The translations under genes were made by a program, and so were the position numbers. Shown here piece after piece: positions 15,153 to 22,501 of a stretch of DNA of 64,000 nucleotides. The stretch covers positions 186,001-250,000 of the forward strand of contig CAMIAK010000001.1 of assembly GCA_946222885.1 (NCBI GenBank), in the 5' to 3' direction. Position 1 is the first letter of the stretch. Each line of letters begins with the position of its first letter. The notes under the pieces were generated by a model. That model was given only the letters and a program-made list of their open reading frames with translations. It was not told the DNA's origin and made no database searches. The stretch comes from an uncultured Nesterenkonia sp. Lineage in GTDB: Bacteria; Actinomycetota; Actinomycetes; Actinomycetales; Micrococcaceae.

Positions 15153-15432
15153 CCAGATGACCCGGATCCAGCAGGAAGCCGAGGAAGGAGCCGAGGAGCA
15201 GGGCTACAACGTCCTCCCGAGCGTGTACGCATACAAGAAGGGCTTCATTGCCGGTCGCACTGTTACCTCCGAGCAGGTGGAGAAGGCGGCAAAGGAGGTT
15301 TGGCGTCACCAGGTGGGTGCTGATACATCGGGCTTCTATAAGCACACTTACGCCCACACGGCAACGAAGTGCATGGACACGGCCCGAGCCGCTTTCGCCG
15401 CCGCAGGGTTCTACGTCGAAGGAGAAGAGTGA
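15145..15432 (+). CDS. Small phage protein, function unknown
   Basis: 95 residues from GTG 15145, overlapping the previous gene by eight bases, with GAGGAGG upstream. KKGFIAGRTVTSEQVEKAAK followed by a C-terminal MDTARAAFAAAGF segment; helical. No domain recognised. Confidence 0.65.
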   Translation: MSDQMTRIQQEAEEGAEEQGYNVLPSVYAYKKGFIAGRTVTSEQVEKAAKEVWRHQVGADTSGFYKHTYAHTATKCMDTARAAFAAAGFYVEGEE

Positions 15433-15602
15433 TGAGTCAGTTCCTGCATATTCACGCTCAATGGGACGGGGAGAAGTACTGCGCAGACTTTTGTGGAGTG
15501 CCGGTCTACGGCAAAGGCCCAACCGAGTTGCGCGCCGAATTAAAGGAGCTAGGAGCCATCGGCCCTATTCGGCTTCACTTAGACAGGAAGATCAATGACT
15601 GA
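15432..15602 (+). CDS. Small phage protein, function unknown
   Basis: 56 residues, MSQFLHIHAQWDGEKYCADF at the start; predicted alpha/beta. ATG 15432 follows AAGGAGAAG and overlaps the previous stop by one base. An ATG upstream in the same frame has no ribosome binding site. Confidence 0.6.
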   Translation: MSQFLHIHAQWDGEKYCADFCGVPVYGKGPTELRAELKELGAIGPIRLHLDRKIND

Positions 15603-16083
15603 CCTACACGACCGCCTGACCGCGAATCAGCGGATCATCGAGGCCGCGACAGAAGGACCGTGGGAGCTCCGCAAGGGACAAGGCATTGGAGGCGCTCGCG
15701 TCTACGAGCCGACAGGTTACCCGCTCCCTGGGTGCTTCAACTGCGGAGAAAACGATGGCGTCTATGAAGAGGAAGACGCCACCTTCATCGCCGCGTCTCG
15801 CACCCGCTGGGAGCAGGCCAACCGGGCGTTACTGAAGGTGCTGGAGGTACACGGTCGGTTCGAGCTCTATGACCTGGAAGATGCCTGCTCTGACACCAGT
15901 GACTACCACCGACAAGAGCGGCATGTGGAGTGCACCGATGATCCCGGTGAATATTACTGCGAAGACATGCCAGTAGGGGCGGTGTGCGACCACTGCCGGG
16001 ATTACGACGGGAGCCGCATGGACTGGCCCTGCCCGACCGTCCGAGCCCTCACCGAGAAGCTGACAGGAGAAGACGATGGGTGA
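15595..16083 (+). CDS. Acidic Cys-containing phage protein, function unknown
   Basis: 162 residues. FNCGEN, then VECTDDPGEYYCED and VCDHCRDYDG give six Cys that could bind metal. An early segment (ITEAATEGPWELRKG-like, ANQRIIEAATEGPWELRKGQ) matches a pattern often seen in actinophage early proteins. Overlaps both neighbours by eight bases. Confidence 0.65.
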   Translation: MTDLHDRLTANQRIIEAATEGPWELRKGQGIGGARVYEPTGYPLPGCFNCGENDGVYEEEDATFIAASRTRWEQANRALLKVLEVHGRFELYDLEDACSDTSDYHRQERHVECTDDPGEYYCEDMPVGAVCDHCRDYDGSRMDWPCPTVRALTEKLTGEDDG

Positions 16084-16360
16084 GTACGTTCCGACCATGA
16101 ATGGAGTTCGCCTCTATTACGGACTGGGCAAATACGAGTTCATGCCAGACTCGGCAGAGCACCCACAAGAGTTGCACCCCGAGTTCGACCGCTGGCTCTC
16201 CGAGGAGGTCCGGAAGGTCAAGGCCGAGGCGCTGAGGGAAGCGGCCGAGGAGCTGGACACCCGAGACCTTCGCAGCCTCACAGAAGAAACCCTGCGTGAG
16301 TGCGTGAGACAGATCGACTGGCTGCGTGCCCGTGCTCAGCAGATCGAGGAGGGCGCGTAG
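16076..16360 (+). CDS. Small phage protein, paralogue of the 14808 gene
   Basis: 94 residues. Central PEFDRWLSEEVRKVKAEALR matches the 14808-15152 product, but the N-terminus (MGEYVPTMNGVRLYYGLGKY) differs. A C-terminal helix follows. Last gene before the perfect terminator at 16381. Confidence 0.65.
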   Translation: MGEYVPTMNGVRLYYGLGKYEFMPDSAEHPQELHPEFDRWLSEEVRKVKAEALREAAEELDTRDLRSLTEETLRECVRQIDWLRARAQQIEEGA

Positions 16361-16380
16361 CAACACCCGCGACAACAACC

Positions 16381-16405
16381 GGACCCCCACGAGGGGTCCT
16401 TTTTT
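16381..16405 (+). terminator. Strong intrinsic terminator in the early operon
   Basis: GGACCCC and GGGGTCC pair perfectly around CACGA, followed by six T. It points with the operon, 21 bases after the 16360 stop. Confidence 0.8.
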
Positions 16406-16426
16406 ATGCCCTGAAAGGAGATCACA

Positions 16427-16726
16427 TTGCTGTGCTCTGACTGCAAGAGGCCCATGCGGCCCAATAAGGCCAGCGCCTCCGACTACCCCGGCACGATCCA
16501 GCACGTCGGGATGGGAGTCTGCCGGACCTGCCATGACCAGACCGTGAGGAAGCTGAAGGCGTCCAGGCGGAAGCAGCAGGAAGCCAGTCCTGCGCCGGCT
16601 CCGGACTACGCGACCTTCACCCCACCAGGCCTGCGTGACGCCGACCCGAAAGTCCGCCGTCACGCACAGAGCCTGGTCGACTATCTCCAGCTCCTGCGCA
16701 AGCAGCGTCAGGAGAAGACCTCATGA
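16427..16726 (+). CDS. Small zinc-ribbon protein
   Basis: 99 residues from TTG 16427, preceded by AAAGGAGA. Two CxxC pairs (Cys3/Cys6 in LCSDCKRP and Cys32/Cys35 in VCRTCHDQ) form a zinc ribbon, then a basic helix and a C-terminal helical part. Probably a nucleic-acid- or protein-binding accessory factor. ATGA-type overlap with the next gene. Confidence 0.65.
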   Translation: MLCSDCKRPMRPNKASASDYPGTIQHVGMGVCRTCHDQTVRKLKASRRKQQEASPAPAPDYATFTPPGLRDADPKVRRHAQSLVDYLQLLRKQRQEKTS

Positions 16727-17079
16727 TCAGCTTCCACATCACGTGCTCGGCACGCCAGCATGACTCGCCGCACCACGTCGCCACCCTGAGCTTCCTGTGG
16801 GGCGAGTGGAGTCTGGAGCCGCGCTGGTGCGACTGGGCTACCGCACGCCGGCCGCGGGACGGCTACCGGTTCCGCTGTCGCTCATGCGGGGCCTACGCCT
16901 CCGTCGAGAAAGCCGGACTGCAGGCAGCTCTCCGGCGGCTCCACGAGCACCAGCAGGACAGCCTCAGCATCCAGGGGATACGCACCCTGCACAGGACGCC
17001 AGGAGCCAACCTGAAACGACCACGGCCCCTGGCAGACGCCGGGGGCTTTCTACTTGAAAGGGGGCAGCGCAGTGCCTAA
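16723..17079 (+). CDS. Small Cys/His phage protein, function unknown
   Basis: 118 residues. FRCRSCGAYASVEKAGLQAA suggests half a zinc ribbon; ITCSARQHDSPHHV could give the other ligands. The coding frame runs through a terminator hairpin (17025-17050) and stops at 17079, inside the start of the HNH gene. The last 35 residues (RTPGANLKRPRPLADAGG) therefore may be a by-product of read-through. Confidence 0.55.
   Translation: MISFHITCSARQHDSPHHVATLSFLWGEWSLEPRWCDWATARRPRDGYRFRCRSCGAYASVEKAGLQAALRRLHEHQQDSLSIQGIRTLHRTPGANLKRPRPLADAGGFLLERGQRSA
17025..17050 (+). terminator. Intrinsic terminator before the HNH gene
   Basis: GCCCCTGGC pairs with GCCGGGGGC (nine pairs, one T-G) around AGAC, then TTTCTACTT. 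It lies inside the 3' end of the 16723 frame. Confidence 0.6.
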
Positions 17080-17479
17080 AGGAGATCACTGGAAGCACTG
17101 GAAAGAGCGACTTTGGGATGCAGGAATCGAAGACCCATCCACGGGGTGCATCTTATGGAAGAAATCTGCGAACAACCGTGGCTACGGAGTTATCTATTTC
17201 GACGGAAAGTTGCACCTCGCTCATCGCGCAGCGTGGCTTGCCAGACATGGCGAATGGCCACGTGGAGACATGGTTCTTGACCATGTTTGCAATAACAAGC
17301 TGTGCGTCAATGCGGATCACCTCCGCGAACTACCGAACCACTTGAACATTCGTCGCGCCTATCCACGCGGCGACGAGAAGACTGAAAAGAAGCGCGCCCG
17401 CTGGCGACGCGCTAACGCGAAACGCCGCAATTACCGTTACGCCGAAGGGGGTGGGCCAAATTCCTTGGTTCAAGGTTGA
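17072..17479 (+). CDS. HNH homing-type endonuclease (HNH_3 class)
   Basis: 135 residues from GTG 17072, with AAAGGGGG upstream. The HNH signature is HRAAWLARHG, then LDHVCNNKLCVNADHLRELP: the His-Asn-His metal centre with two Cys. TGCILWKKSANNRGYGVIYF upstream is typical of this class. Such enzymes nick or cut DNA and often spread themselves. The gene sits between a terminator and the replication initiator, whose start it overlaps by 29 bases, so it looks like an insertion in the operon. Confidence 0.85.
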   Translation: MPKGDHWKHWKERLWDAGIEDPSTGCILWKKSANNRGYGVIYFDGKLHLAHRAAWLARHGEWPRGDMVLDHVCNNKLCVNADHLRELPNHLNIRRAYPRGDEKTEKKRARWRRANAKRRNYRYAEGGGPNSLVQG

Positions 17480-18293
17480 CGACAAGTTCCACAGTCACCC
17501 GAAGGTCATGGAGCTGACCACCGGCGCAGTGGGTCTCTGGACACTGGCCGGCTCCTGGTGCGCGGACTACCTCACTGATGGGTTCATTCGGAAGGGGCAG
17601 ATTCGCCGCCTGGGAGGCACGGAGGATGAAGCGGATCAACTCGTAGAGGCTGGCCTCTGGGAGCCAGTAGAAGGCGGCTGGCAGTTCCGTGACTGGGCTG
17701 AATACCAGCCTACTGCCGAGTCGGTGAGGCAGGGCCGTGACGATAAGTCACGTGGAGGCAAGCTGTCCGCGCATAACCGGTGGCACAAGGGAAAGGGCAA
17801 ATCGGTAGCTGATTGTGAGTACTGCGATAGCTCCACTCATAAGACCTCTTATAGCTCACCTATAAGTGACCGATCAGATGGGGTATGGGATAGCGATGCT
17901 CCCGTACCCGAACCCGTACCAGAAGTACCTAAAGGTACTTCTTCCCCCAAACCCCCAAAGCCGCGGAAGAAGCCAGAGACCACCATCCCCGACGACTGGC
18001 AGCCCACCGACGCGCACAAGACAAAGGCGCACGAGAAAGGAGTAGACCTCCAGCAGCAGGCAGAAGCATTCCGCCTCCATGCAGAGACCCACGACCGGCG
18101 CTGCGTGAACTGGAACTCAGCTTTCAGCATGTGGCTCACCAAGGCGCGGCCAGACACCGGGCCGAAGCAATACCAGAACGCCGCGGAGAAGAAGGTCGAC
18201 GTCGCACGCCACTGGCTCTCGCAGCCCACCAGCCAAGCCCCCGCAGACCCGTGGGCAATCAAGCCCGCCACCAGGAAGGAGATCGGCCAGTGA
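17451..18293 (+). CDS. Phage replication initiator/replisome-organiser-like protein
   Basis: 280 residues from GTG 17451 (GAAGGGGGT upstream). The N-terminal 110 residues form a winged helix-turn-helix region: IPWFKVDDKFHSHPKVMELT, GLWTLAGSWCADYLTDGFIR, DQLVEAGLWEPVEGGWQFRD. This pattern is typical of actinophage and Firmicute-phage replication proteins that bind the origin and recruit helicase. A Pro/Lys-rich linker (SSPKPPKPRKKPETTI) leads to a C-terminal domain. The phage origin may lie within or near this gene. Next gene overlaps (GTGA). Confidence 0.75.
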   Translation: MGQIPWFKVDDKFHSHPKVMELTTGAVGLWTLAGSWCADYLTDGFIRKGQIRRLGGTEDEADQLVEAGLWEPVEGGWQFRDWAEYQPTAESVRQGRDDKSRGGKLSAHNRWHKGKGKSVADCEYCDSSTHKTSYSSPISDRSDGVWDSDAPVPEPVPEVPKGTSSPKPPKPRKKPETTIPDDWQPTDAHKTKAHEKGVDLQQQAEAFRLHAETHDRRCVNWNSAFSMWLTKARPDTGPKQYQNAAEKKVDVARHWLSQPTSQAPADPWAIKPATRKEIGQ

Positions 18294-18631
18294 CACCGGA
18301 GGAAGCTAAAGCAGTCGTCGTCTACCTGTCCAACATCGACGGCCGCGTGAGCATCTCGAAAGAGATCACTGCGCTACCCGAGACGTGGCACCAAGGGCTC
18401 AAGGACTACACCTACGATCAAGTCGCCTGGGGCATCCGCGAGTACTACGGGCGTCTAGCGCCGGACGGGGCACCCGTTCTTATCCCGGCGGAATGCCGTC
18501 GCATCCTCCAGAAGCACAAGACCATGCTTCAGGCCAAGGAGGAGCAGCGGCAGATCGAGCCACCAAGGAAGAATCCACCACCACCACATGTGAAAGCCAA
18601 GTTGGACAAGCTCTTCGGGAGGGAATCATGA
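18290..18631 (+). CDS. Small protein after the replication initiator, possible helicase-loader-like
   Basis: 113 residues from GTG 18290, overlapping the initiator stop as GTGA. YLSNIDGRVSISKEITALPE, YDQVAWGIREYYGR and IPAECRRILQKH are arranged like the N-terminal helical domain of phage helicase loaders/inhibitors such as SPP1 G39P, followed by a basic tail. The assignment rests mainly on position and helical pattern. Confidence 0.5.
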   Translation: MTPEEAKAVVVYLSNIDGRVSISKEITALPETWHQGLKDYTYDQVAWGIREYYGRLAPDGAPVLIPAECRRILQKHKTMLQAKEEQRQIEPPRKNPPPPHVKAKLDKLFGRES

Positions 18632-18795
18632 ACACCGATCAGGCAAACAGGCTCATTGAGGTCATCGAGAATCTGATAGAGGCCTCAATCGAAGCTGATG
18701 GGCAGATGACAGAAGCGAGGATTCAGGCCTGGGATCGACTGACGGACTGGATCACCGAGGTGGCAGACCCCAACGATTACCCGGAGAAGTCATGA
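18628..18795 (+). CDS. Small acidic helical protein
   Basis: 55 residues; RLIEVIENLIEASIEADGQM and a Trp-containing helix. ATGA overlaps with both neighbours. Function unknown. Confidence 0.6.
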   Translation: MNTDQANRLIEVIENLIEASIEADGQMTEARIQAWDRLTDWITEVADPNDYPEKS

Positions 18796-19292
18796 CCATC
18801 ACTCTCGACGTCACCGGCACACCGGCGCCGCAAGGCTCGAAGACTCATGTGGGCCACGGTCGCATGATCGAGTCCTCCAAGGCCGTCAAGCCCTGGCGGA
18901 CCGCGATAAAAGCCGAGATCACGCGTACGGCCCGCGGTGGGCAGCACCAGTTGCTCGACGGCCCTGTGTGGGCAGAGATCGCCTTCCGCATGCCGCGGCC
19001 CAAGTCCCACTGGCGGGTTGGCAGGTTCGCCGGGCAGGTCAAGGACGGCTTCAAGCACGCCGAGCCCGACGCCTACCCGGACCTCGACAAGCTCGTCCGC
19101 TCCACCCTCGACGGGATCACCGCCACCAGCGCAGTCATCCAGGGCCGACGACGCTACGGGCAGGACGGCCACCTCAAAGACGACGGACAAGTCGTCAGGC
19201 TCACCGCATTCAAACGATACGTACTGGCGGGGGAGGAGCCGGGAGCGCTGATAACCCTGCTGGAGGCCACCAGCGCCGATCTGAGCGCCTAA
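18792..19292 (+). CDS. RusA-family Holliday junction endonuclease
   Basis: 166 residues. Family motifs: TGTPAPQGSKTHVG near the N-terminus, and the catalytic PDLDKLVRSTLDGIT (Asp97, Asp99, Asp107) with a later KDDGQVV. RusA dimers resolve four-way junctions, here to clear branched DNA before packaging. It completes the recombination set with the exonuclease and annealing protein. A terminator follows 29 bases downstream. Confidence 0.88.
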   Translation: MTITLDVTGTPAPQGSKTHVGHGRMIESSKAVKPWRTAIKAEITRTARGGQHQLLDGPVWAEIAFRMPRPKSHWRVGRFAGQVKDGFKHAEPDAYPDLDKLVRSTLDGITATSAVIQGRRRYGQDGHLKDDGQVVRLTAFKRYVLAGEEPGALITLLEATSADLSA

Positions 19293-19320
19293 CAGCCGCC
19301 CACAGTACCCAAACACCACC

Positions 19321-19344
19321 AGCGCCCCACGGGGCGCTTATTTC
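19321..19344 (+). terminator. Intrinsic terminator after rusA-like gene
   Basis: AGCGCCC and GGGCGCT pair around CACG, then TTATTTCT. Confidence 0.65.
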
Positions 19345-19372
19345 TCGACCACTCAAGCGATGAGAGGCACGC

Positions 19373-19672
19373 ATGGCACTCACCACCCACCCCAAATGCG
19401 GCAAAACCTTCCCCGGAAACAGCACCCACGGCCACTGCTCCGGGTGCTGCGAAACCTTCACTGGGCTCGTGGCCTTCGACGCGCACCGAGTCGGAGAAGG
19501 CCACGAACGCCGCTGCGAAATCCAACCCTACGAAACACCCACCGACAACGGACGCACCCGATACGGACACTGGCGCGACAGCAACGGGTACCTCCACTAC
19601 GGCAAGAAACTCACTCGCGCCGAGAAAGAACAGATCTGGGGGGGGGGAACGCCGCAGCTTGACCCCCGATGA
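19373..19672 (+). CDS. C2H2/C4-type zinc-finger-like phage protein, frame interrupted at a G10 tract
   Basis: 99 residues as read. It has Cys/His pairs in a finger-like layout: CGKTFPGNSTHGHCSGCCET, then FDAHRVGEGHERRC, a pattern typical of actinophage zinc-finger proteins. The frame meets ten consecutive G at 19638-19647 and ends soon after, at 19672. If one G were skipped, the frame would continue as GGERRSLTPDERRNDIAALK to a stop at 19781, four bases before the next gene. Both prophage copies have ten G. The short form, a slippage product, or a separate TTG-started gene are all possible. Confidence 0.65.
   Translation: MALTTHPKCGKTFPGNSTHGHCSGCCETFTGLVAFDAHRVGEGHERRCEIQPYETPTDNGRTRYGHWRDSNGYLHYGKKLTRAEKEQIWGGGTPQLDPR
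19638..19647 (+). repeat. Ten-G homopolymer, potential slippage site
   Basis: Ten G in a row inside the zinc-finger-like gene. Tracts of this length slip during replication, transcription and sequencing. A one-base loss joins the gene to a downstream open frame. Confidence 0.85.
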
Positions 19673-19781
19673 GCGGCGCAACGACATCGCCGCACTCAAG
19701 GCGCTAAGTGAGCACAAGTGGACTGCAGTGATACGGCACCACGAGCAGGAGATCAAGAAGAGCAAAGCTAAGGAGGAATGA
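19659..19781 (+). CDS. Out-of-frame extension of the zinc-finger-like gene (or a separate 40-residue protein)
   Basis: Open from the G tract to TGA 19779-19781. The translation LTPDERRNDIAALKALSEHK, then TAVIRHHEQEIKKSKAKEE, reads like a real helical protein tail. A TTG at 19659 could start it alone, with the G tract acting as a ribosome binding site 11 bases upstream. Otherwise it is the true C-terminus reached by frameshift. Confidence 0.45.
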   Translation: MTPDERRNDIAALKALSEHKWTAVIRHHEQEIKKSKAKEE

Positions 19782-19784
19782 CGG

Positions 19785-20414
19785 ATGGCTCGAACCTGTG
19801 ATTTCGAGAACTGCGGCAGGAAACACTACGGACGCGGATACTGCGTGGGTCACTACAACCAGTCATGGAGGGGGCAGGAGATGAGGCCCCTCAAAGACGA
19901 CATAACAGATGCCGAGCGTTTATGGTCGAAGGCCAGCAGGCCCGACGAAGCGAGCTGCTGGCAGTGGGAAGCCAGTAAATACCCGGCAGGCTACGGCCAG
20001 TTCTACACCAAAGGGGGACTCGTCCCGGCGCATAGGTTCGCCTGGGAGCTGACCTACGGGGCAATCCCCGATGGCGCGCAAGTGGACCATGTTTGCCATA
20101 ACCGCGCCTGCATCAATCCAGGCCACTTGAGGCTAGCGACCAACGCGCTAAACCTGCAGAACCGTGCAGCGTTGAACCGCAACAACACCAGCGGCCACCG
20201 TGGCGTCACATGGAAGCGCGGGTCGAAAGCGTGGGCAGCCCAAGCGGTGCTAGGCGGTAAGCGACACCACCTTGGGGTCTACGCCGACAAGGAAGAAGCG
20301 GCACGAGCGGCGACCGCCTGGCGTCGAGAACACATGCCCTACAGCATCAAAGACCAAGAGCCTACGGGCTCTTTTTTTATGCCAGAAACCACCAGCACAG
20401 AGGAGCAGAAATGA
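19785..20414 (+). CDS. HNH endonuclease with AP2-like C-terminal domain
   Basis: 209 residues. An N-terminal CDFENCGRKHYGRGYCVGHY zinc motif is followed by the HNH_3 core (HRFAWELTYG, DHVCHNRACINPGHLRLATN) and a C-terminal AP2-like DNA-binding domain (TSGHRGVTWKRGSKAWAAQA, LGVYADKEEAARAA). This is the layout of self-standing phage homing endonucleases. A terminator (20356-20378) lies within the last 20 codons, so the C-terminal PTGSFFMPETTSTEEQK may be dispensable read-through. AAGGAGG precedes ATG. Confidence 0.88.
   Translation: MARTCDFENCGRKHYGRGYCVGHYNQSWRGQEMRPLKDDITDAERLWSKASRPDEASCWQWEASKYPAGYGQFYTKGGLVPAHRFAWELTYGAIPDGAQVDHVCHNRACINPGHLRLATNALNLQNRAALNRNNTSGHRGVTWKRGSKAWAAQAVLGGKRHHLGVYADKEEAARAATAWRREHMPYSIKDQEPTGSFFMPETTSTEEQK
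20356..20378 (+). terminator. Intrinsic terminator within the HNH gene 3' end
   Basis: AAGAGCC and GGCTCTT pair perfectly around TACG, followed by a run of T (seven in total). Located inside the coding frame. Confidence 0.75.
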
Positions 20415-20566
20415 GCGACGACGGGACCCGCGCCCTGGAACGCATCGCAGACGCACTGGAACTACAGGCCCTCACCGCCCTGACACGTGAGCTGGTGAGC
20501 GGAGAGCGGCTGACTCACGTGGGTCACCGCATCGACCAGCTCATCGGATACAAGGAGGACAAATGA
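20411..20566 (+). CDS. Small helical protein
   Basis: 51 residues, MSDDGTRALERIADALELQA at the start. GAGGAG upstream; ATGA overlap with the next gene and with the HNH stop. Function unknown. Confidence 0.6.
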   Translation: MSDDGTRALERIADALELQALTALTRELVSGERLTHVGHRIDQLIGYKEDK

Positions 20567-20757
20567 GCACCAGCTACATCCTTGCCCTGGGAGTCATCTA
20601 CGCCTTTAGTGCGATTCAGTACCTCCTCGTCGTCCACCTGGACCGAGAAGTGAAGGAGATGAGGGGGCAGCATGACCGGGCAATGGGTGAGCTGATCCAG
20701 GCCAAGGCGCTACTTGCCAAGGCGACCATCCAAATGAAGAAAGGGGAAGGCGCATGA
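20563..20757 (+). CDS. Small single-pass membrane protein
   Basis: 64 residues. N-terminal membrane helix (SYILALGVIYAFSAIQYLLV), then a charged helix. AAGGAGG before ATG; ATGA overlaps on both sides. Function unknown. Confidence 0.65.
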   Translation: MSTSYILALGVIYAFSAIQYLLVVHLDREVKEMRGQHDRAMGELIQAKALLAKATIQMKKGEGA

Positions 20758-21092
20758 CCTATCCGAAGCCAGAAAGAGGACGCATGACACCGCACGAAGC
20801 AGAGGCCCTGGAATGGTCGCTCGTGAACCTGAATGAGGCGGCCCACCAGCTCCGGTGCGCCCGCATCGCAAGCGACGGCCCCGACGTGATCGAGGAGCTG
20901 GAGGGAGAGCTGCACGACGCCCACGGTGACTTCATCGGTAAGACCCGCATCTACACCACGCCCGCTGATGAGTACCCTCACGTACTCCTGGCGCTGGCGC
21001 GAGAGCTGGCTCAAGCCCACGCGCAGGGTGAGGCCACATACCACTACGGGGCCGTGCTCGGAGCAATCCGAGCCATGAAGGAGCGCCCATGA
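20754..21092 (+). CDS. Small phage protein, function unknown
   Basis: 112 residues, helical, with an internal EELEGELHDAHGDFIGKTRI segment. ATGA overlap with the preceding gene. An internal ATG (11th residue) with AAAGAGGA upstream is another possible start. Confidence 0.6.
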   Translation: MTYPKPERGRMTPHEAEALEWSLVNLNEAAHQLRCARIASDGPDVIEELEGELHDAHGDFIGKTRIYTTPADEYPHVLLALARELAQAHAQGEATYHYGAVLGAIRAMKERP

Positions 21093-21139
21093 TCGAAATC
21101 ATCATCCAGCCCGCCTAACCACAGCACCAGCACACCCCA

Positions 21140-21178
21140 GCCCCTGGAAGCGCCACACAAGCGCACAGGGGCATTTCT
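21140..21178 (+). terminator. Terminator-like hairpin
   Basis: GCCCCTG pairs with CAGGGGC across a 19-base loop, followed by ATTTCT. Weaker than its neighbours. Confidence 0.45.
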
Positions 21179-21194
21179 ATACCCAAGGAGAGAC

Positions 21195-21674
21195 ATGCCA
21201 CGCACGACAGAGCAGAAGCTCGAAGCCGCCCGGAAGCGTCAAGCCGCAGCCGACGCAGCTTGGGACCGCACCGGACCGCAGACAAGAGACCCCGGCGCGC
21301 TGTCCGGAATCAAAGGCTACAACGACACCCCAGACCGAATCGCACGGAACATCAGCCGGACCACAAAGGCGGCACGTGAGGGAGTAGAAGCGGCCGAGAG
21401 CGTGAAGCGCCTGGAGCACAAGCTCGCCTCAGAGAAGAAGAACGCCGAGATCCGAGAGAACGCAACCCTCGAAGTAGCGCTCGAAGACCTCAAGGCAGGC
21501 GACCTCATCCGCTACGAGAACTACGGCCACCCCCGCAACGTGGGCCGGGTCCTCCGCGTCAACCAGAAAACAATCACCATCGACGCACCAGAACCCTACG
21601 ACAAGCCCAAGATCGACAAGGCCCGCATCATCGCCACCTCCCGACCGGCGAAGAAGGAGCCCGACGATGAGTGA
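21195..21674 (+). CDS. Phage protein with coiled-coil and SH3-like tail, function unknown
   Basis: 159 residues, AAGGAGAG before ATG. A basic N-terminus, a central coiled coil (AESVKRLEHKLASEKKNAEI), and a C-terminal beta-rich unit (LKAGDLIRYENYGHPRNVGR, VLRVNQKTITI) that resembles small barrel folds. No family recognised. Confidence 0.65.
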   Translation: MPRTTEQKLEAARKRQAAADAAWDRTGPQTRDPGALSGIKGYNDTPDRIARNISRTTKAAREGVEAAESVKRLEHKLASEKKNAEIRENATLEVALEDLKAGDLIRYENYGHPRNVGRVLRVNQKTITIDAPEPYDKPKIDKARIIATSRPAKKEPDDE

Positions 21675-21789
21675 CCGCCGCTGTGAACACGACACCACCA
21701 CCAGCACCATCCGCGACACCGACCAGGACGGCCAGCCCATCGAGTACCAGGTGTGCGACCGGTGCGACTGTGCGGTGGAGGCCCCATGA
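21667..21789 (+). CDS. Small zinc-knuckle-like protein
   Basis: 40 residues, with RRCEHD and VCDRCDC giving a possible Cys4/His zinc site. It overlaps the previous gene by eight bases and the next by four (ATGA). Function unknown. Confidence 0.5.
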   Translation: MSDRRCEHDTTTSTIRDTDQDGQPIEYQVCDRCDCAVEAP

Positions 21790-21881
21790 GCATCCTCTTC
21801 ACCCTCGCCATCATCGGCACAGCATGGGCCATCGTCGCCGGATGGTCCGCACTTATCAAGCGCATCTTGAAGGAGAAATGA
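21786..21881 (+). CDS. Very small membrane protein
   Basis: 31 residues; MSILFTLAIIGTAWAIVAGW is one membrane helix with a basic C-terminus. ATGA overlap with the previous gene; the next ATG follows its stop directly. Confidence 0.45.
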   Translation: MSILFTLAIIGTAWAIVAGWSALIKRILKEK

Positions 21882-22478
21882 ATGACCCTGCGGGACCACA
21901 TCCACCAGCTCATTCGACCACACGCCACACGCCGACCAGACGGCCAATTCATCAAGCAGCCAGCACTGCTCGATCAGCTAGCAGGAGCCGTCAAGACCAG
22001 CAGCGGAGGACGCAGAGACAGCTCCGAAACACCACTGCCCATCAATGCCGCAGCCATCGACCTCTGGAAGAACATCGACCAGACCCTGCGCGATGAAGAG
22101 CAAGAACGTGCCGGGACCATGCGAGGCACACCCGGCGGCATCCTCCAACGCTGGGAGAACGAGCAGCGAGACGAGTGGACCGGCCACCTCGCACACGTCA
22201 CCCTCGACATCATCGACCAGATCACTCAGCTCATCGACCCGCCGCCCAAGCGTCGAAAGCTCCGCAAGCCCTGCCCCGCCTGCGGAGAGGAGTGGGACTA
22301 CACCGCCGACGGAGACCGGGAGCCCTGCCTCACCGCCGGCACCCACGACGAGCACGGCGCCATGCTCAAGCCCGCCGACTACGACGTCTCCTGTTCAGCG
22401 TGCGGCGCCGAGTGGCGCGGCCAGCAGCTCACCTGGGTGCTGCAGGTCATCGCGGACACGCCCCTCCAGAAGGCCTAG
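21882..22478 (+). CDS. Zinc-binding phage protein conserved in actinophages
   Basis: 198 residues, with AAGGAG before ATG. The N-terminus MTLRDHIHQLIRPHATRRPD is a pattern I associate with a common actinophage protein of unknown function. The C-terminal 70 residues carry two CxxC pairs (CPACGEEWDY, CSACGAEWRG), a zinc ribbon. Last early gene before the structured non-coding block; it may be regulatory, but that is inference. Confidence 0.65.
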   Translation: MTLRDHIHQLIRPHATRRPDGQFIKQPALLDQLAGAVKTSSGGRRDSSETPLPINAAAIDLWKNIDQTLRDEEQERAGTMRGTPGGILQRWENEQRDEWTGHLAHVTLDIIDQITQLIDPPPKRRKLRKPCPACGEEWDYTADGDREPCLTAGTHDEHGAMLKPADYDVSCSACGAEWRGQQLTWVLQVIADTPLQKA

Positions 22479-22501
22479 AGGCTTCACGGTTCATGTGTTA
22501 A

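Larger units (their letters stand above)
5671..20526 (+). repeat. Long direct repeat, copy A (first 14,856 bp of the prophage)
   Basis: Matches 49145-64000 in the same orientation. Every gene pair has the same length and product, and every stretch I compared base by base was identical, including the ten-G tract at 19638. The repeat is cut by the window end, not by divergence. Confidence 0.95.

Noticed and set aside
17072..20414. Group I intron or intein as carrier of the HNH genes
   Set aside because: No split gene on either side and no intein splice motifs; neighbouring genes are complete.
5671..20526. Sequence differences between the two prophage copies
   Set aside because: I looked for changes at gene ends, hairpins, the G tract and att arms and found none, so the copies cannot be told apart here.
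21089..21118. Nine-codon frame (MIEIIIQPA) overlapping the 20754 gene stop as ATGA
   Set aside because: Too short to support as a protein; it may serve only to couple or end translation before the hairpin.
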